This document shows, one piece after another, positions 1 to 12,761 of a DNA stretch of 64,000 bases. The DNA is from Glandiceps talaboti. Lineage: Eukaryota; Hemichordata; Enteropneusta; Spengelidae. Every line of letters begins with the position of its first letter. The stretch's first letter is position 1. The stretch lies in contig NC_135562.1 of the NCBI RefSeq assembly GCF_964340395.1, positions 19,865,126-19,929,125 of the forward strand, in the 5' to 3' direction. Position numbers and translations under genes: made by a program. The notes beneath the pieces are model-generated. The model was not told where the DNA came from. It made no database searches and saw only the letters and a list, made by a program, of their open reading frames with translations.

Positions 1-369
1 CAGGGATAAAAAATGTTTCAAACTTTGATTCCTATTACGAACTAAAACAAATGAATTACGCTTCTTGTGGGCAGTAAGAGGTGGCGAAGGTGTCGGTGTA
101 CACTGTTGAATTTCATAGTTGACATACATTTTTTGGACTTGCCCCACGATTTTGGAAGTGACAGATCACAGATGACCCATTCTAAAATTGTTTGTAAAGT
201 ACACAAAAATGTATGAACAAATACAAAATTGCACTGAAAATATTGTAACAACTTTTGGTAAATATTAAGTTTTTTTTAAAACTGTATCTCCAACAGATTG
301 TTGAAAACATAGTAACATAGTCATACTGTTGTATCAGTGATACAAGTACACCAATAATGGCATGATCAC
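1..369. other. AT-rich intergenic DNA, no gene seen
   Basis: I find no open frame with family resemblance and no splice-bounded exon here. It leads directly into the tetranucleotide array. Confidence 0.5.
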
Positions 370-491
370 TTAGCTATCTATCTGCTTGTCTGTCTATCAA
401 TCTGTCTATCATCTATCTACATTGTATCTATTTACACTGCATTTATCAACATTGCATCTATCAATACGTCTATATCATCTATCTACATTGC

Positions 492-529
<38 letters not shown>

Positions 530-864
530 ATTGCATCTGTCTATATATATGTCCCTCTCTATTTATCTATCATCTATCTACATTGTATCTATCTATCTAT
601 CAATCTGTCTATCTAGCATCTATCTACATTGTATCTATCTACATTGCATCTATCAACATTCATCTATCAATGTCTATATCATCTATCTACATTGCATCTA
701 TCTATCTATCTAGCATCTATCTACATTGTATCTGTCTATCATCTACCATCAATCTAAATTGCATATATCAATCTATCTACATTATATCTATCTACATTTC
801 GTATCTATCTATCTATCAACACAATCTATCTACCTATCTTTCTATTATATCTATCTACATTGTA

Positions 865-950
<86 letters not shown>

Positions 951-952
951 GT
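370..952. repeat. (TCTA)n tetranucleotide array, interrupted
   Basis: CTAT/TCTA units run through the whole stretch. They are interrupted by recurring ACATTGCA or ACATTGTA spacers about 25-45 bp apart, and pure blocks lie near 492-530 and 872-950. The open frames across it simply read the repeat as Ile/Tyr/Leu/Ser and are not genes. Confidence 0.95.
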
Positions 953-1019
953 TAGGATAAAACTAGACAAGACTATTACTATACTTCATTGTATGTATTG
1001 AAAATCACATGAGCCTTAC

Positions 1020-1394
1020 CTTGAGTACGGTGACTAGTTGCTGACAGCATGGATATCTGACTCTGAATGGCTTTGGCATGAACACAATAATGGGCCACCT
1101 CTGCTGCCATGAGTTGTTGAAAGTCACCCTTGACTTTTGCATTCCAGTCATTAATTCTTTCTTCACAACTACATTTCAGCAGAATTGCACTCTTGAGCTG
1201 ACTCTGAGCTATAAACAAGTTGCTGCTCGACAACACAGTATTTCTCTTTCAGAAGAATTCCAGTCGCTTTTTCACACTCTGCTATGACATAGCCGTAACC
1301 ACTTGCTAGCTTCCACACTTTCTTGACTACTCGAAGTTGATGTAAGTACTCACTGTAGGGATTAGATGGATACTCTTTCTCACTGCTGACAACT
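1020..1394 (-). pseudogene. exon of an unidentified helical protein, frame-shifted
   Basis: On the minus strand a good acceptor (T-rich tract ending TTTCAG) opens at 1394 and a donor G|GTAAGG closes at 1020. Between them one frame reads VVSSEKEYPSNPYSEY and continues as a charged helical stretch (LRVVKKVWKLASGYGYVIAE). The +1 frame then takes over and reads ERINDWNAKVKGDFQQL and EVAHYCVHAKAIQSQI up to the donor. The two frames overlap between about 1173 and 1252, so a single inserted base would explain the switch. The composition suggests a long alpha-helical or BAR-like segment, but I do not recognise the family. No neighbouring exon was found. It may be a decayed gene, a sequencing error in a real gene, or part of another mobile element. 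Confidence 0.45.
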
Positions 1395-1663
1395 CTGAAA
1401 AATAGGAATTAAATTTTATTTATTATGTATAATTCCGTGCAAGTAGCTTTGCTATGTTGCTGAGTTGACTTCATATTAGAATAATGAAAATGTCAATACA
1501 GAAACACATGTAAGAAACTATTTACCACACTATAGGCAGTAAAAATATATATTGTACTTTTAGGAGAAATTTGAAAATTATGTCAATCTTTTTACATGTT
1601 ATTGTATATCTAATCAATTTCAAGAGTTTCAGTATAGTAGAACATAATAATAAATTATAATAG

Positions 1664-1841
1664 CTCCACTCCTTTACCTTTTATGACTATTGCCTTAGGT
1701 TGTGGTGCACCTCTCCTGAACTCTATGCACATGTCATTGGTCTTATCAAGGTTCAGTTGGATAGGACCAAAGACGTGCATATATCAGGAGAGGTACACCA
1801 CAACCTATGGCAACAGTCAATTAAAAGGTAAAGAAGTGGAG
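1664..1841. repeat. inverted repeat with 56-58 bp arms
   Basis: The arms at 1664-1719 and 1784-1841 are reverse complements apart from a few changes; both contain the motif CACCTCTCCTGA or its complement. The 64-bp spacer completes a hairpin. The right arm overlaps a reverse-transcriptase fragment, so the palindrome probably arose inside a LINE copy. Confidence 0.85.
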
Positions 1842-1905
1842 GTAGTAGTGCAGTATAAATATTTAGGTTCATCATTAAATTGAGATGGGAGAATAACACT
1901 GATAG
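1800..1905 (+). pseudogene. non-LTR retrotransposon RT fragment
   Basis: The frame reads LKGKEVEVVVQYKYLGSSLN, then a stop, then DGRI. The K-YLG-S--DG pattern is the segment following the palm domain in many non-LTR reverse transcriptases. Only about 35 codons remain and they contain an internal stop. It lies partly inside the right arm of the inverted repeat at 1664-1841. Confidence 0.6.
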
Positions 1906-1914
1906 GATTTCACA

Positions 1915-2225
1915 TAAAGGCCAACAGCGCTTATAGTTCTTATTTAATTTACCCAACTGCACCATTATTAAATCAACAGCAGGAGCAGTGCAGAACTTTG
2001 AGATTAAAAACAGTAAGTCATTCACTTTTTTAGTATCTATTCTCGTTTTCATCATTTTGAAAGTAGTGTAGTCAGAATTATGGGTATTGTGCTTACAAAA
2101 ATTGATCAATCTATCAAGTGAATCATTGAGATGATATGACCTCCCAAGGTAGAGTTTCAGCTTCTGGTTGTGAGATTCTATTCTGTTGTTGGTGTTGTTA
2201 CCTACATGTAGAGTTGGTAGTGTTT
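1915..2225 (-). pseudogene. ZSWIM / MULE-like transposase-derived fragment
   Basis: The minus-strand frame contains GNNTNNRIESHNQKLK followed by LGRSYHLNDSLDRLI. This GN-TNNR-ES-NQKLK block is characteristic of ZSWIM1/3-type proteins, which are related to MULE transposases. There it precedes the SWIM zinc finger. The fragment continues for about 60 more codons (DYTTFKMMKTRID and on) without a recognisable SWIM motif before decaying. It is joined directly, in one frame, to the Crypton-like segment upstream (see 2225-3217), so it is a chimera rather than a complete gene. Confidence 0.6.
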
Positions 2226-3217
2226 TGAACCAAATACCATTCTGTAGAATAAATTTGTTGTATTCGATACCGATATAGAATGGAGAATCTTCACACTTCA
2301 TTTGCTGTGGTCTCCGTTAATGCTTTGTAGATATTGACAGGACATGTGTCAGGCTTTTTTGGAGTAGCGTACGCTTTCGGGGCGAATTTGCGCGTGTTAC
2401 CGGGTTCTCCCTTACATGTTTTTGTCAGTTGCTCGTTGTACAACAAGTACTCTCCCTTTCCGTCGGTACCGAGTTGCACGTCTCCCCATTTCATTTGCCT
2501 GTGCTCGTTACAACCACGAAGTCCGAATAACTTTGTGTTAGTATGCCATAGTGAATTGGGAATGACAGTTGATGACTTCACACCGAGCTGACCAGCTTCA
2601 AGGAGTATTTTATCATGATCTTCGGTAATCGGTTGGATTTCAGTTGCAAATTTCCCTTCCCAGACGCTTTCAGTTGCTTACGTTTTGCTGCCAACACTTC
2701 TCAACTCTTACCAAAGTCTTCATCGCGGATAATACTCGGCCCATAATTATAGTCACGCAAATATCTGTCGATGGATTTTTGGTAGCTGGATATCGAATCA
2801 GGCTCGTATTTTTCGCCGTTCTTCGTATAGATAGATAAAATCTTTACAGTAGTTGGTCAAGATCGCGAGGTGGAATTGCTTCCAACTTTCTTTTTTCTGC
2901 TGTCATAGCCTGACACTAATCTTCAAACACAGCCACTTCTCTGTTAGTCTTCATAACGGTATTTTTATTTTTCTGTTCCTCCACGACAGCAACGGCATCA
3001 GTGTCAGACACCGGTATATATCTTCGGCCCCACCAGCAGACGACACCATCGCTTCACTGTTTTCCGCCTTTTTCATAGTTGCATTCCATGTATTTTCCTT
3101 CTTATCGGACATCGTGTGGCTTGGATCACCGTCACCGTAATAAAATTCACTCTCAGAATGTTCAAAATAATTAAAATTAAACCAATCATAATGTTCAGAA
3201 TCCAAAATATCTTCCAT
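2225..3217 (-). pseudogene. Crypton-derived tyrosine recombinase (KIAA1958/QRICH1-like, DUF3504 type), decayed
   Basis: Reading the minus strand from 3217 to 2225, several frames together spell a Crypton-type protein. First come KNGEKYEPDSISSYQKSIDR and YLRDYNYGPSIIRDEDFGKS, the N-terminal SAM-like core-binding part. After a gap come LWHTNTKLFGLRGCNEHRQM, QLGTDGKGEYLLYNEQLTKT, GNTRKFAPKAYATPK and CPVNIYKALT, the start of the catalytic domain including the conserved GLRG Arg. After a one-base frame change near 2295 comes CEDSPFYIGI. The C-terminal box that would carry HxxR and the Tyr nucleophile is missing; the frame runs into the ZSWIM-like piece instead. Stops and frameshifts near 2295, 2590 and 2690 make it non-functional. 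Related vertebrate genes are domesticated Cryptons, but this copy looks like a dead element. Confidence 0.72.
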
Positions 3218-3960
3218 ATAATAATATTAAATGTAAAGTAGTGGTCGTTGGCAATATTTACAAACATAAAGTAGTTCGAAAGGTTGTTTACTCATTTGCA
3301 TAATCAACAGTGAAAATAGCTTGTTATTTTGCATAGTTATTTGATACCTCAGAGTTTGCAATGGTCGAGTAAAATAGTGAAATACATTATTAACCAACAA
3401 AAAATTGTTCAAAAGTGTGTAATAACAGGAAAGACACATGTGCATTAAAAAAATGCATTTATTTGCTTATTTTCATCAGGAATTGGTTTTACTTTTGGAT
3501 CTATTTTATCTCAATTTTTCTCATTTGCATAGCCATCAGTGAAAATACTGGTTTTATTTTTTTCTGTACATCAATGTACACAATGGTACATATGTAATAA
3601 TGAATGTTATTGATGCAACAAACTTTAGTTGTTTTAGATTAATTTTTCTCATCGACTGTCAGCAAGATCTTCTGATAGATTCTTGTAAGAATCTACTAGA
3701 TTATATAGAATTCTGATCAGATTCTCATTGGAAATCCTTATTTTCATGATTCTAATAGAATCTAGTGAGACAAAATCGTACGGGCATGATTATTGTTTTT
3801 AAATCAACTGTTAATTCCTTTATTCCTAAATCTTCCCTGCTGCTACTATTTGACTTTCTCTTTGTTAAATAAAATAAAGATTTGTCCCCTTTTGATTGTA
3901 AAACTTCTTTATGGAATTTAATTTGTGTTACGAGGGCACCCTTTCTTAATTGTATGTTAT
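3218..3960. other. AT-rich spacer, no gene seen
   Basis: This separates two minus-strand element genes. The only structure noted is short repeats of AGAATCT and its complement around 3669-3770. No coding frame could be supported. Confidence 0.5.
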
Positions 3961-5005
3961 CTAACTAAGTTCTAAATCCACTTCATCTTTGGACAGCCAT
4001 ACTCTCTGTACTTTATTTGTCAGTAACACTTTTTTTTCGTATGCTTCCTGTTTGCTGTTGTCTCCTTGCTTTCTTGCTTTCGCTTTAAGTTTAGCAAGTT
4101 TCTGTAATTTTATTTCTGTCTGTCTCTTCCTAAACCTGGCTTTGGCCTTATTTACATTGTGCCTTGCCTCCTCCATTAACTTCGACTGTTCGTCTTTTGA
4201 TTTATCATTAAACCAGTCAGCAGTTTTATTATTCACCCACATTGTATAACATTCATTGAATAGGGTGGACGCATTGGGTTTCATGCGTACAATGAGATCA
4301 AGTATGGCAAAATCTCGTTCTGAAATTTTATTAGTCGTTGGGACATGCTTTGCCTGTTCAGCGACACCATGAATGACCTCAAAGTACTTACCACTCGGTA
4401 AGTGATCTGCTGCCTGCCTCTCTAAAATTAGTTGCAGTGATGGCATGATAAGTTCCAGTGATTGTTGAGTAAGCGTATCTAGTTCAATATCAGTACTCGT
4501 AAACAACTCAACAAATAGGTCATCCTTATGGACTGGAACATCAGAAAATAGTATTTCCCCCTTCATCAAGGAAGAGCTGTCTCAAGCCCATCGCTCTAAT
4601 CTTGAGTTGTAGTAGGTGACTGTTTAACTCCAGTACATTTGATTTTGTTTCAAGCAGGTACCAGAAGGGTCCAGTTATTATTTTATCGATGATCCCGAAG
4701 GCTCTGCAGTCAGCTATGAACACCTTACAGGTTAAATCATCTGAGACAGCACATGGTAATCTATTTGGGTTTAGCCATTTTGTTAGGAAGTCCTGCAAAT
4801 GTTTTTGATGGTAGTACACTGCAGCGCCATTGTAGAATACTACATTTACTCTGTTACCTCTGAATGAAATGATTCGTAACGATTCCCCAATGGCTGATAA
4901 GTATGAATCAAAGTAAGATGCCAGGCCACATTCATCACTACCATGGGGGTGTGTTAGTTTGGCAACTGTTCTGACTAATCTAAATGTCCCAGATTCATTT
5001 GTATT
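3961..5005 (-). pseudogene. DUF6589-type mobile-element protein, C-terminal exon (frame-shifted)
   Basis: The minus-strand exon opens after a TTTCAG acceptor at 5005. It first reads LVRTVAKLTHPHGSDECGLA, then SFRGNRVNVVFYNGAAVYYH, CRAFGIIDKIITGPFWYLLE and LRQLFLDEG. A one-base slip near 4560 moves to the frame EILFSDVPVHKDDLFVEL, RQAADHLPSGKYFEV, ERDFAILDLIVRMKPN and MWVNNKTADWFND. It ends in a Lys/Arg-rich coiled coil with stop at 3961. The order FRGNR-N--F-N-AAV, then DHLP-GK, then NKT--W and a basic coiled-coil tail matches DUF6589 proteins, a repetitive mobile-element family in aquatic invertebrates. Its biochemical function is unknown to me. The preceding exon lies at 5145-5440. Confidence 0.62.
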
Positions 5006-5144
5006 CTGAAAGACAAATTTACTTTGTGGGGGGGGGGGGGGGTTCTAAGGCAATATTTTCAATTGCCACTCTCACTACCGAAGTTTACTATGAGATGCAT
5101 TTTACACCGGAAGTTGTTCATTGTTGTTATTTTCTCCCTAACAC

Positions 5145-5440
5145 ATGAGGATAGAAGATAGACTATCCCATTTATGGACTACTTTGGGAAGCATGTTTGT
5201 CCTTATTAACTCTAATTGTTTGTTGAATGCAGGGTTGGTTGGCCCTTGGTCACTCATTGTATTAATAATACATGTTTTAACTGAGCTACTTTTTCATCCT
5301 TTCCAGAAGTGTCATCACCATCAATTGTTTCTGTCAATTCATCAATTACATATTCAAATGATTTGACCAGGGAGTCAGTGTCTTGTCCACCCATGTCAAG
5401 AAGACATCTTACCCCTTCCCCATTTACCTTCATCAATATA
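5145..5440 (-). pseudogene. upstream exon of the DUF6589-type gene (frame-shifted)
   Basis: The minus-strand frame reads CLLDMGGQDTDSLVKSFEYV and IDELTETIDG, then slips by one base near 5260. It continues as CIINTMSDQGPTNPAFNKQL and RTNMLPKVVHKWDSLSS, ending near 5145. The MSD-xx-xxx-xFNxxLxxxRxxxLP block is the one that precedes the FRGNR block in DUF6589 proteins. Order and strand fit the exon at 3961-5005. The slip and the lack of clear flanking splice sites suggest a dead copy. A run of 14 G lies in the intervening intron at about 5028-5042. Confidence 0.55.
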
Positions 5441-5800
5441 TCTTACTATATTTTCCTTAAAAGGATATCTTTGGCATGTATGTCAACATAACAAGTTACT
5501 TATTCAATACCTATGTCGGAGGTTTGTGGGGGGGGGGTGCACGGTAACCTGGCCCACGGACTATTCATGTCTCGAGGCGACGCCAACTGAAGTGTGCGTA
5601 CACACACTCTGGATAGCCACCTCGTTCCGAGATACCTATTTTGCAGCAAATTTGAAAGCTGAACCGCGTACCGCTGTTAAATCGGACAGAGTGTACGCAG
5701 TGTTATAGGTAAAAGCAGCCTTGAAATCGTACTAAATTTGCCAAGTACATGTATGACATTACATCGCTTTTGATGGTTGAGAAATTAATTTGGCCACCCC
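5441..5800. other. spacer, no gene seen
   Basis: This holds a short G-run near 5528-5536 and otherwise unremarkable sequence. Confidence 0.4.
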
Positions 5801-5802
5801 CC

Positions 5803-5862
5803 AAAAACAACAACAAAAACAAAAACAAAACAACAACAACAACAACAACAACAACAGCAAAA
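5803..5862. repeat. (AAC)n / (AAAAC)n microsatellite
   Basis: A-rich AAAAC units pass into a block of about ten ACA triplets. Confidence 0.9.
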
Positions 5863-5930
5863 CCCACAAAAAACACAAAAAACTAAAGCAATTAATTTTT
5901 TTTGTAAACATCAATCTTTTGACGTCACCC

Positions 5931-6300
5931 CTTATTTGGAACAGGAAGTGTAACACATTGGGCTGATGTAGAGTTTATTCTTTTGCCATAGTTTATTTGG
6001 GACTGGAGAGTTTACACATTGGGCTGATGTAGAGTTTATTCTTTTGTCATAGTTTATTTGGGACAGGAGAGGTAACACATTGGGCTGATGTAGAGTTTAT
6101 TCTTTTGCCATAGTTTATTTGGGACTGGAGAGGTAACACATTGGGCTGATGTAGAGTTTATTCTTTTGCCATAGTTTATTTGGGACAGGAGAGGTAACAC
6201 ATTGGGCTGATGTAGAGTTTATTCTTTTGTCATAGTTTATTTGGGACAGGAGAGGTAACACATTGGGTTGATGCAGAGTTTATTCTGATTATTTTAGTTT
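5931..6300. repeat. 61-bp minisatellite, six copies
   Basis: The anchor CATTGGGCTGATG begins at 5956, 6017, 6078, 6139 and 6200, and as CATTGGGTTGATG at 6261, giving an exact 61-bp period. Copies differ by a few bases (GACTGG/GACAGG, GCCAT/GTCAT). The array is young because the copies are nearly identical. Confidence 0.95.
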
Positions 6301-6929
6301 ATTTTAATCTCGATGAAATTGCTTGTGGAATAAATATCACTATCAGAGCCGATCTCAATGACATCACTTTTGGAATCAAAATCACTAGTATCAAGGTTTT
6401 CCACAAATAAATACCTCTCAGCATTTGCCATACTGCTGTTCTATGAACAGACTGTCTGCAAATGAGTCAGTTCAGATTTCCCGCCTGAAATAACAAGTTC
6501 GACCACATGACATATTACAGCCATTACTTGCACAGATTGGTTAGACGTGTGTGTGTGTTGCACACATGCAATCCACATGATCAGTGATAATGGATACATT
6601 TTGGGCATTTCCACTTTGTTTGGGGGTGAGGGGTGTTCCATTATCATGTTCCTGATTCGACACTGCAACTTTTTACTTTACATAAAAACTAACCAATCAA
6701 AAACAAGCATAATACATGACATGTGCCGCATCAGACAGTTTTGAGGTGTGCAGGACAGTCAACAGCTAAGAAGCCATTCAAAACCACTTGAAGTACTCAG
6801 CAGCTGCCACAACTTGTTTTTTCCCTCAATTTATCAAGAAACAAACAGTTTTAGGAGCATTGCTTACACAACAAGGTAAGTTTATATTTGAGTCTGGTTA
6901 TATGCAATGTCAAAGATTAATGACATGTT
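6301..6929. other. spacer, no gene seen
   Basis: A short GTGT/TTGCACACATG patch near 6547-6570 is the only structure noted. Confidence 0.4.
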
Positions 6930-7155
6930 CAAATTTGGTTCAGAAATATCTGAGACTTTTTAGTGAGTTACATCTTAGCATTATACATTTGACAAAATTT
7001 GGTTCAGAAATATCTGAGACTTTTTAGTGAGTTGCATATTAGAATTATACATTTGACAAAATTTGCTTCAATGATATCTGGGACCTTTCAGTGAGTTACA
7101 TATTAGACAAAATTTGGTTCAGAAATATCTGAGACTTTTTAGTGAGTTGATTTTA
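6930..7155. repeat. 63-bp tandem repeat, four copies
   Basis: Units begin at 6930, 6993, 7056 and 7108 with CAAATTTGG or CAAAATTTG. They share TATCTGAGACTTTTTAGTGA; the third unit is the most diverged and is shortened to 52 bp. Confidence 0.9.
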
Positions 7156-9230
7156 CCAAAATGTTTAGGTCCCTTACACTGATACCACATACATGTATTC
7201 CTGCAAATTTCAAATCAAATGGGCTTTTATCTGTCAATATGACAACAGTTCTGTTTTATACCCAGGGTGTGGCTATATATATGCTAACTATATTTAAAAG
7301 GATAAATTGGATCACTTTTTTCCTGTTACTGTTTAGTTTCAGACGGCGGGGAAAAACAAAGGTGTCCCTAAGTTATTCATTTAAAGATGAAGTATTTCAA
7401 CATCACAGCGAATGAAATATCATCAACGTTTAAAAGCACTATGGATGCTAAACAGTTTGCATTCATTTACAAGACATTCTGTGATGAAATTCACTCTGAA
7501 GAGTGTTTAGCAATAAAGTGGTCTACCATTATGACCAACTCACTTAAAAATCGAATATACATAATCCCATATTGAGTCTGAATAAATGTTATAATGAAAA
7601 TGTTGATAGTTCAGATTCACATTCACATTTAGTTTCAGACTCTGATTCTGTTTGAGAAAAAGATATATATATATATATATATATATACTAGTATATAAAA
7701 AAAAAAAAACTTGATTCATGGGATTTCAAAAGGGGAGGTAAAGCAATGGTGAAACCTGAAGAGTGATTTCTTCAACATTAATCAGGCTAGTGGTGTGATA
7801 GTGTGAGGCATTTTCTTATCTTACTGGAGTAATTTCAATCATAATCGAATGTGCTTTGTGAGTGATTTTGAAACAATCATTATCATAAGATAAACTTTCA
7901 AAAATGTGTACTTTACGTCAAGAGAAAAAGTCTACAAAACGTACAATATACTATGCCTTTTGAAGACTGTGAATATAGAAGCATCTTTTCCCATTGAAAT
8001 GTTCTGTTCCACATGTACCTCCCTATGTGTTTGTCACATTACAAATACATTACACTGTACTCATTGGATATAAATTAGATGGTACTAAATCTCTGCATAA
8101 AAATTCCTAAAAGTAACTCTGGTATAGCAAGGAATTAAACAAAATTGTTCATTAGATGTTTCTGTTACAAGTACTCAGATGGCAAGTGGATTTTTATAAG
8201 GCCAAATTTCCAATGAGAATGATAGGGTATTAATATATGATTTATTTCAAAGTTTTGTTATTTAAACAATATTACCGGTAATATATTGCATCATTATATA
8301 AATCATAGTGCTTCATATTTAGTGCTTCATATTTATAATATTTTTCGGTGTTCTTATCAGAGTAATTTTGATGTAATCCTTCAATGATCACCAGTGTCAA
8401 TAGAAATTACCTTTTTAGTGCTAGTTAATCATTCCAAGGATATTCAAATTCATGCAGCTGTTTATTTCTCTTATACAAACCACAAGTACACTTACGTCAT
8501 TTCTTGAACTGTTTATTTTTGTGTTGTAATGAATTATGTACTTCAATGTGTAATATATGACAATTTTAAGGTCTGTTATTTTAATAGAAATATTAATATA
8601 TTGTATCACTGTATATAGAAAAGTACACAAACTATGATTGATTGGCTCTTTGCATTCATATATTGTACTGCCTAATCATGTCATCCGTCACGCCATAATT
8701 TGGTCTGGTTAGTCAGTCCGACATGAATAGCAACTGTGACTGTATCATGTATATTGTCTGTCTGTCTGTCTGTCTGTCTGTGGATGCAATGCCTCAAAAA
8801 CTACAATCGTGTAAAAGTGTACAGAAACTTGCCAACATCTTCCTTTCTTACAGACAGACAGACAGACAGACAGATGTTTGTAGAATTAGCTCTCAATATC
8901 TTCTTCACTTTATTGAATTTACTTTTACTTTTACTTTGCACTAGATCAAATATCTTTGAAAGTTTCCGATAGCAAAACCAAACAATGGATGACATGTAGT
9001 CTTTTCTAGAATTGAAACACAACTCTGCATTCACCAGATGTACTTAAATTACACACATCTTGGCTATATGATTTGTATATAAATGTCTACTACATTTCTA
9101 CGGTAAATGACAATGGAGAGGGAGGTACATCAAAACTTGCAGAAATAGATGATAATTGATCAACATCCAATACTAAATATTTAGAGTCCAAAACTCAATG
9201 GTCGGTAGAAAAAGTGAAATATCCATTTAC
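7156..9230. other. AT-rich spacer with microsatellites, no gene supported
   Basis: A 62-codon frame at 7387-7575 (MKYFNITANEISSTFKST) has no family resemblance I can see and no matching splice context. Simple repeats are an (AT)n tract at about 7664-7686, (TGTC)n at 8755-8780 and the complementary (CAGA)n at 8851-8873. Confidence 0.4.
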
Positions 9231-9234
9231 ATAC

Positions 9235-9373
9235 CTCTTTTTGGCAATGCGCATGTCATCTTTGACGTCAGAGAAAACAGTATTCTGGATAAAATACCCT
9301 TTGTCTCTGACATGACTGCCTCCAAATTCCAGTTTAGCGCCCTCTCTGTTGCCATTCTCACTCAGAGAGTTCA
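9235..9373 (-). pseudogene. aldehyde dehydrogenase exon fragment
   Basis: The minus-strand frame reads [20 protein letters not shown], then [16 protein letters not shown], followed by a GAG|GTATGT donor at 9235. This corresponds to the ALDH segment [30 protein letters not shown], located between the catalytic Cys and the EEIFGP motif of NAD(P)-dependent aldehyde dehydrogenases (ALDH1 type). Two departures point to decay: the conserved Pro of PTVF is Asn, and the AKEE end is one base short, which would shift the frame into the next exon. No 5' acceptor is visible; a 39-bp palindrome at 9389-9477 sits there instead. No other ALDH exon was found on either side, so it is probably an isolated remnant. 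Confidence 0.7.
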
Positions 9374-9388
9374 TTAAATGCAATTAAA

Positions 9389-9477
9389 ATCCAATAATTT
9401 ATTTTGAATTCTTTAGGTTAAACTTTGCAATTTAATTCCAAAGTTTAATCTAAAGAATTCAAAATAAATCATTGGAT
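9389..9477. repeat. inverted repeat with 39-bp arms
   Basis: Arms 9389-9427 and 9439-9477 are complementary with two or fewer mismatches around an 11-bp loop; both hold TTATTTTGAATTCTTTAG or its complement. It abuts the 5' edge of the ALDH exon remnant. Confidence 0.9.
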
Positions 9478-10045
9478 ACACCAAAATGTTGTGTCATACC
9501 ATTGAGTAACTATTGACACATCTCATAATACAAGATATTTTAGAAAATCAGTTTTAAAAAGAGAAAAGAAAGATCATTCATTCACTCATTGCCTCATGCA
9601 ATTTGTCAGTCAGTCGCTCACTATGTAACTCACTCACTCGCTCACCTACCCAACCACCCTATGTTCATTTATTTGTGAACATTGTAATTATTTGTAATTA
9701 TTATTATTTGTCCTTTCTGATTTGTACTTTCTGATTTTGTGAAAGATAAAATAATAGTATTCGGATCAAAATGTTACATTTTATCATTAAATGTTATTAC
9801 ATTCATGATTAATCATTTTATTACATTTGTTCGTTATATTTCATCATTTATGGTTAGTATTGTGTTCATTGTTTTTATTACATTTATTTAGTCCTGCGGT
9901 AAAGCAGGCACATACTCGCTATGGCGTGTCATCTGTCAATACGCAGCTTAGAAATTTGACATGTATCATGATAAAGTACAATTTTAGAGTCTGTAGATAT
10001 GTCATCTCCATACAAGGCTCTCCATACAAGTTTCCTGTTCGCAAA
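9478..10045. other. spacer, no gene seen
   Basis: TCACTCAC and CATTTATT repeats occur near 9575-9640 and 9660-9860. No coding frame was supported. Confidence 0.4.
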
Positions 10046-12108
<2,063 letters not shown>

Positions 12109-12260
12109 CTCTTCTTATCAAAGGTGACTCTCCAGGCTTGACAGTGAAGTGGCCAGCTTTACTTATAAACTCTCGCGAGGTGAACTATCTTATCAATTAA
12201 TTCAGGTGATGGACTTTTACCAATACACTCGGAAATCTTCTGAATTGAAGTTCTTAAATC
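12109..12260 (-). pseudogene. cytosolic sulfotransferase, penultimate exon with frame lesion
   Basis: The acceptor is GGAATTAAG at 12261; the exon reads DLRTSIQKISECIGKSPSPE and LIDKIVHLA. It then shifts one base to EFISKAGHFTVKPGESPLIR-R and ends at the donor AGAAGAG|GTACAT. This is the segment following YEDMK in sulfotransferases (helix with KI-EF-GK-LS-E-I--IV) and leading into the KG-VGDWK exon. Exon length is 152 nt, whereas the phases of both neighbours require 3n+1, confirming one extra base. Either the gene is dead or the assembly carries an indel near 12180. The exact phase match to the last exon argues the loss is recent or artefactual. Confidence 0.75.
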
Positions 12261-12761
12261 CTTAATTCCAAAACTTTTTCATAAGAAAAAATCCTGAAAT
12301 GCATTTTATCAACCTTTCTCTAACAATCAAAAGAATTCAAATAGGTCAGTTTGAATTGTTTTCTTGGGGTATTTAATAAATTAACAATATTGACCATTGG
12401 TTTAGAGACAGAGTGACTGACTGAGTTACTGACATAAACACAAACTTCCATTGGGGTTCTTAGTATTGTTATATGTACCTCAATGTTTTGACAACTTGAT
12501 GTTTTTACCTGGTATGTTGTCATATGCAAAATATTAGATTTGTGACCTTGTTATCTGAAGTTCAGAGTTCTGATTTTGCCTTAGAGATTAAATCCACCTT
12601 TCAAACACACATTTTAAGCACTGTCCAAATTAGAAAGATTTATTTCTATATCTGTGGCAGACTTTAAGATTACAGAGCTAAATAATATCGAGAATATTCC
12701 TTCCATGGATTCAAATATGGCTTTCTTGTTACAAAAAAGAATAAATATTAAGATTCAATAC

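Noticed and set aside
386-1001. Overlapping open frames of Tyr/Leu/Ile/Ser in the first kilobase
   Set aside because: They are translations of the (TCTA)n array, not genes.
5931-6300. CRISPR-like array
   Set aside because: Units are contiguous 61-bp repeats without unique spacers, and the DNA is eukaryotic.
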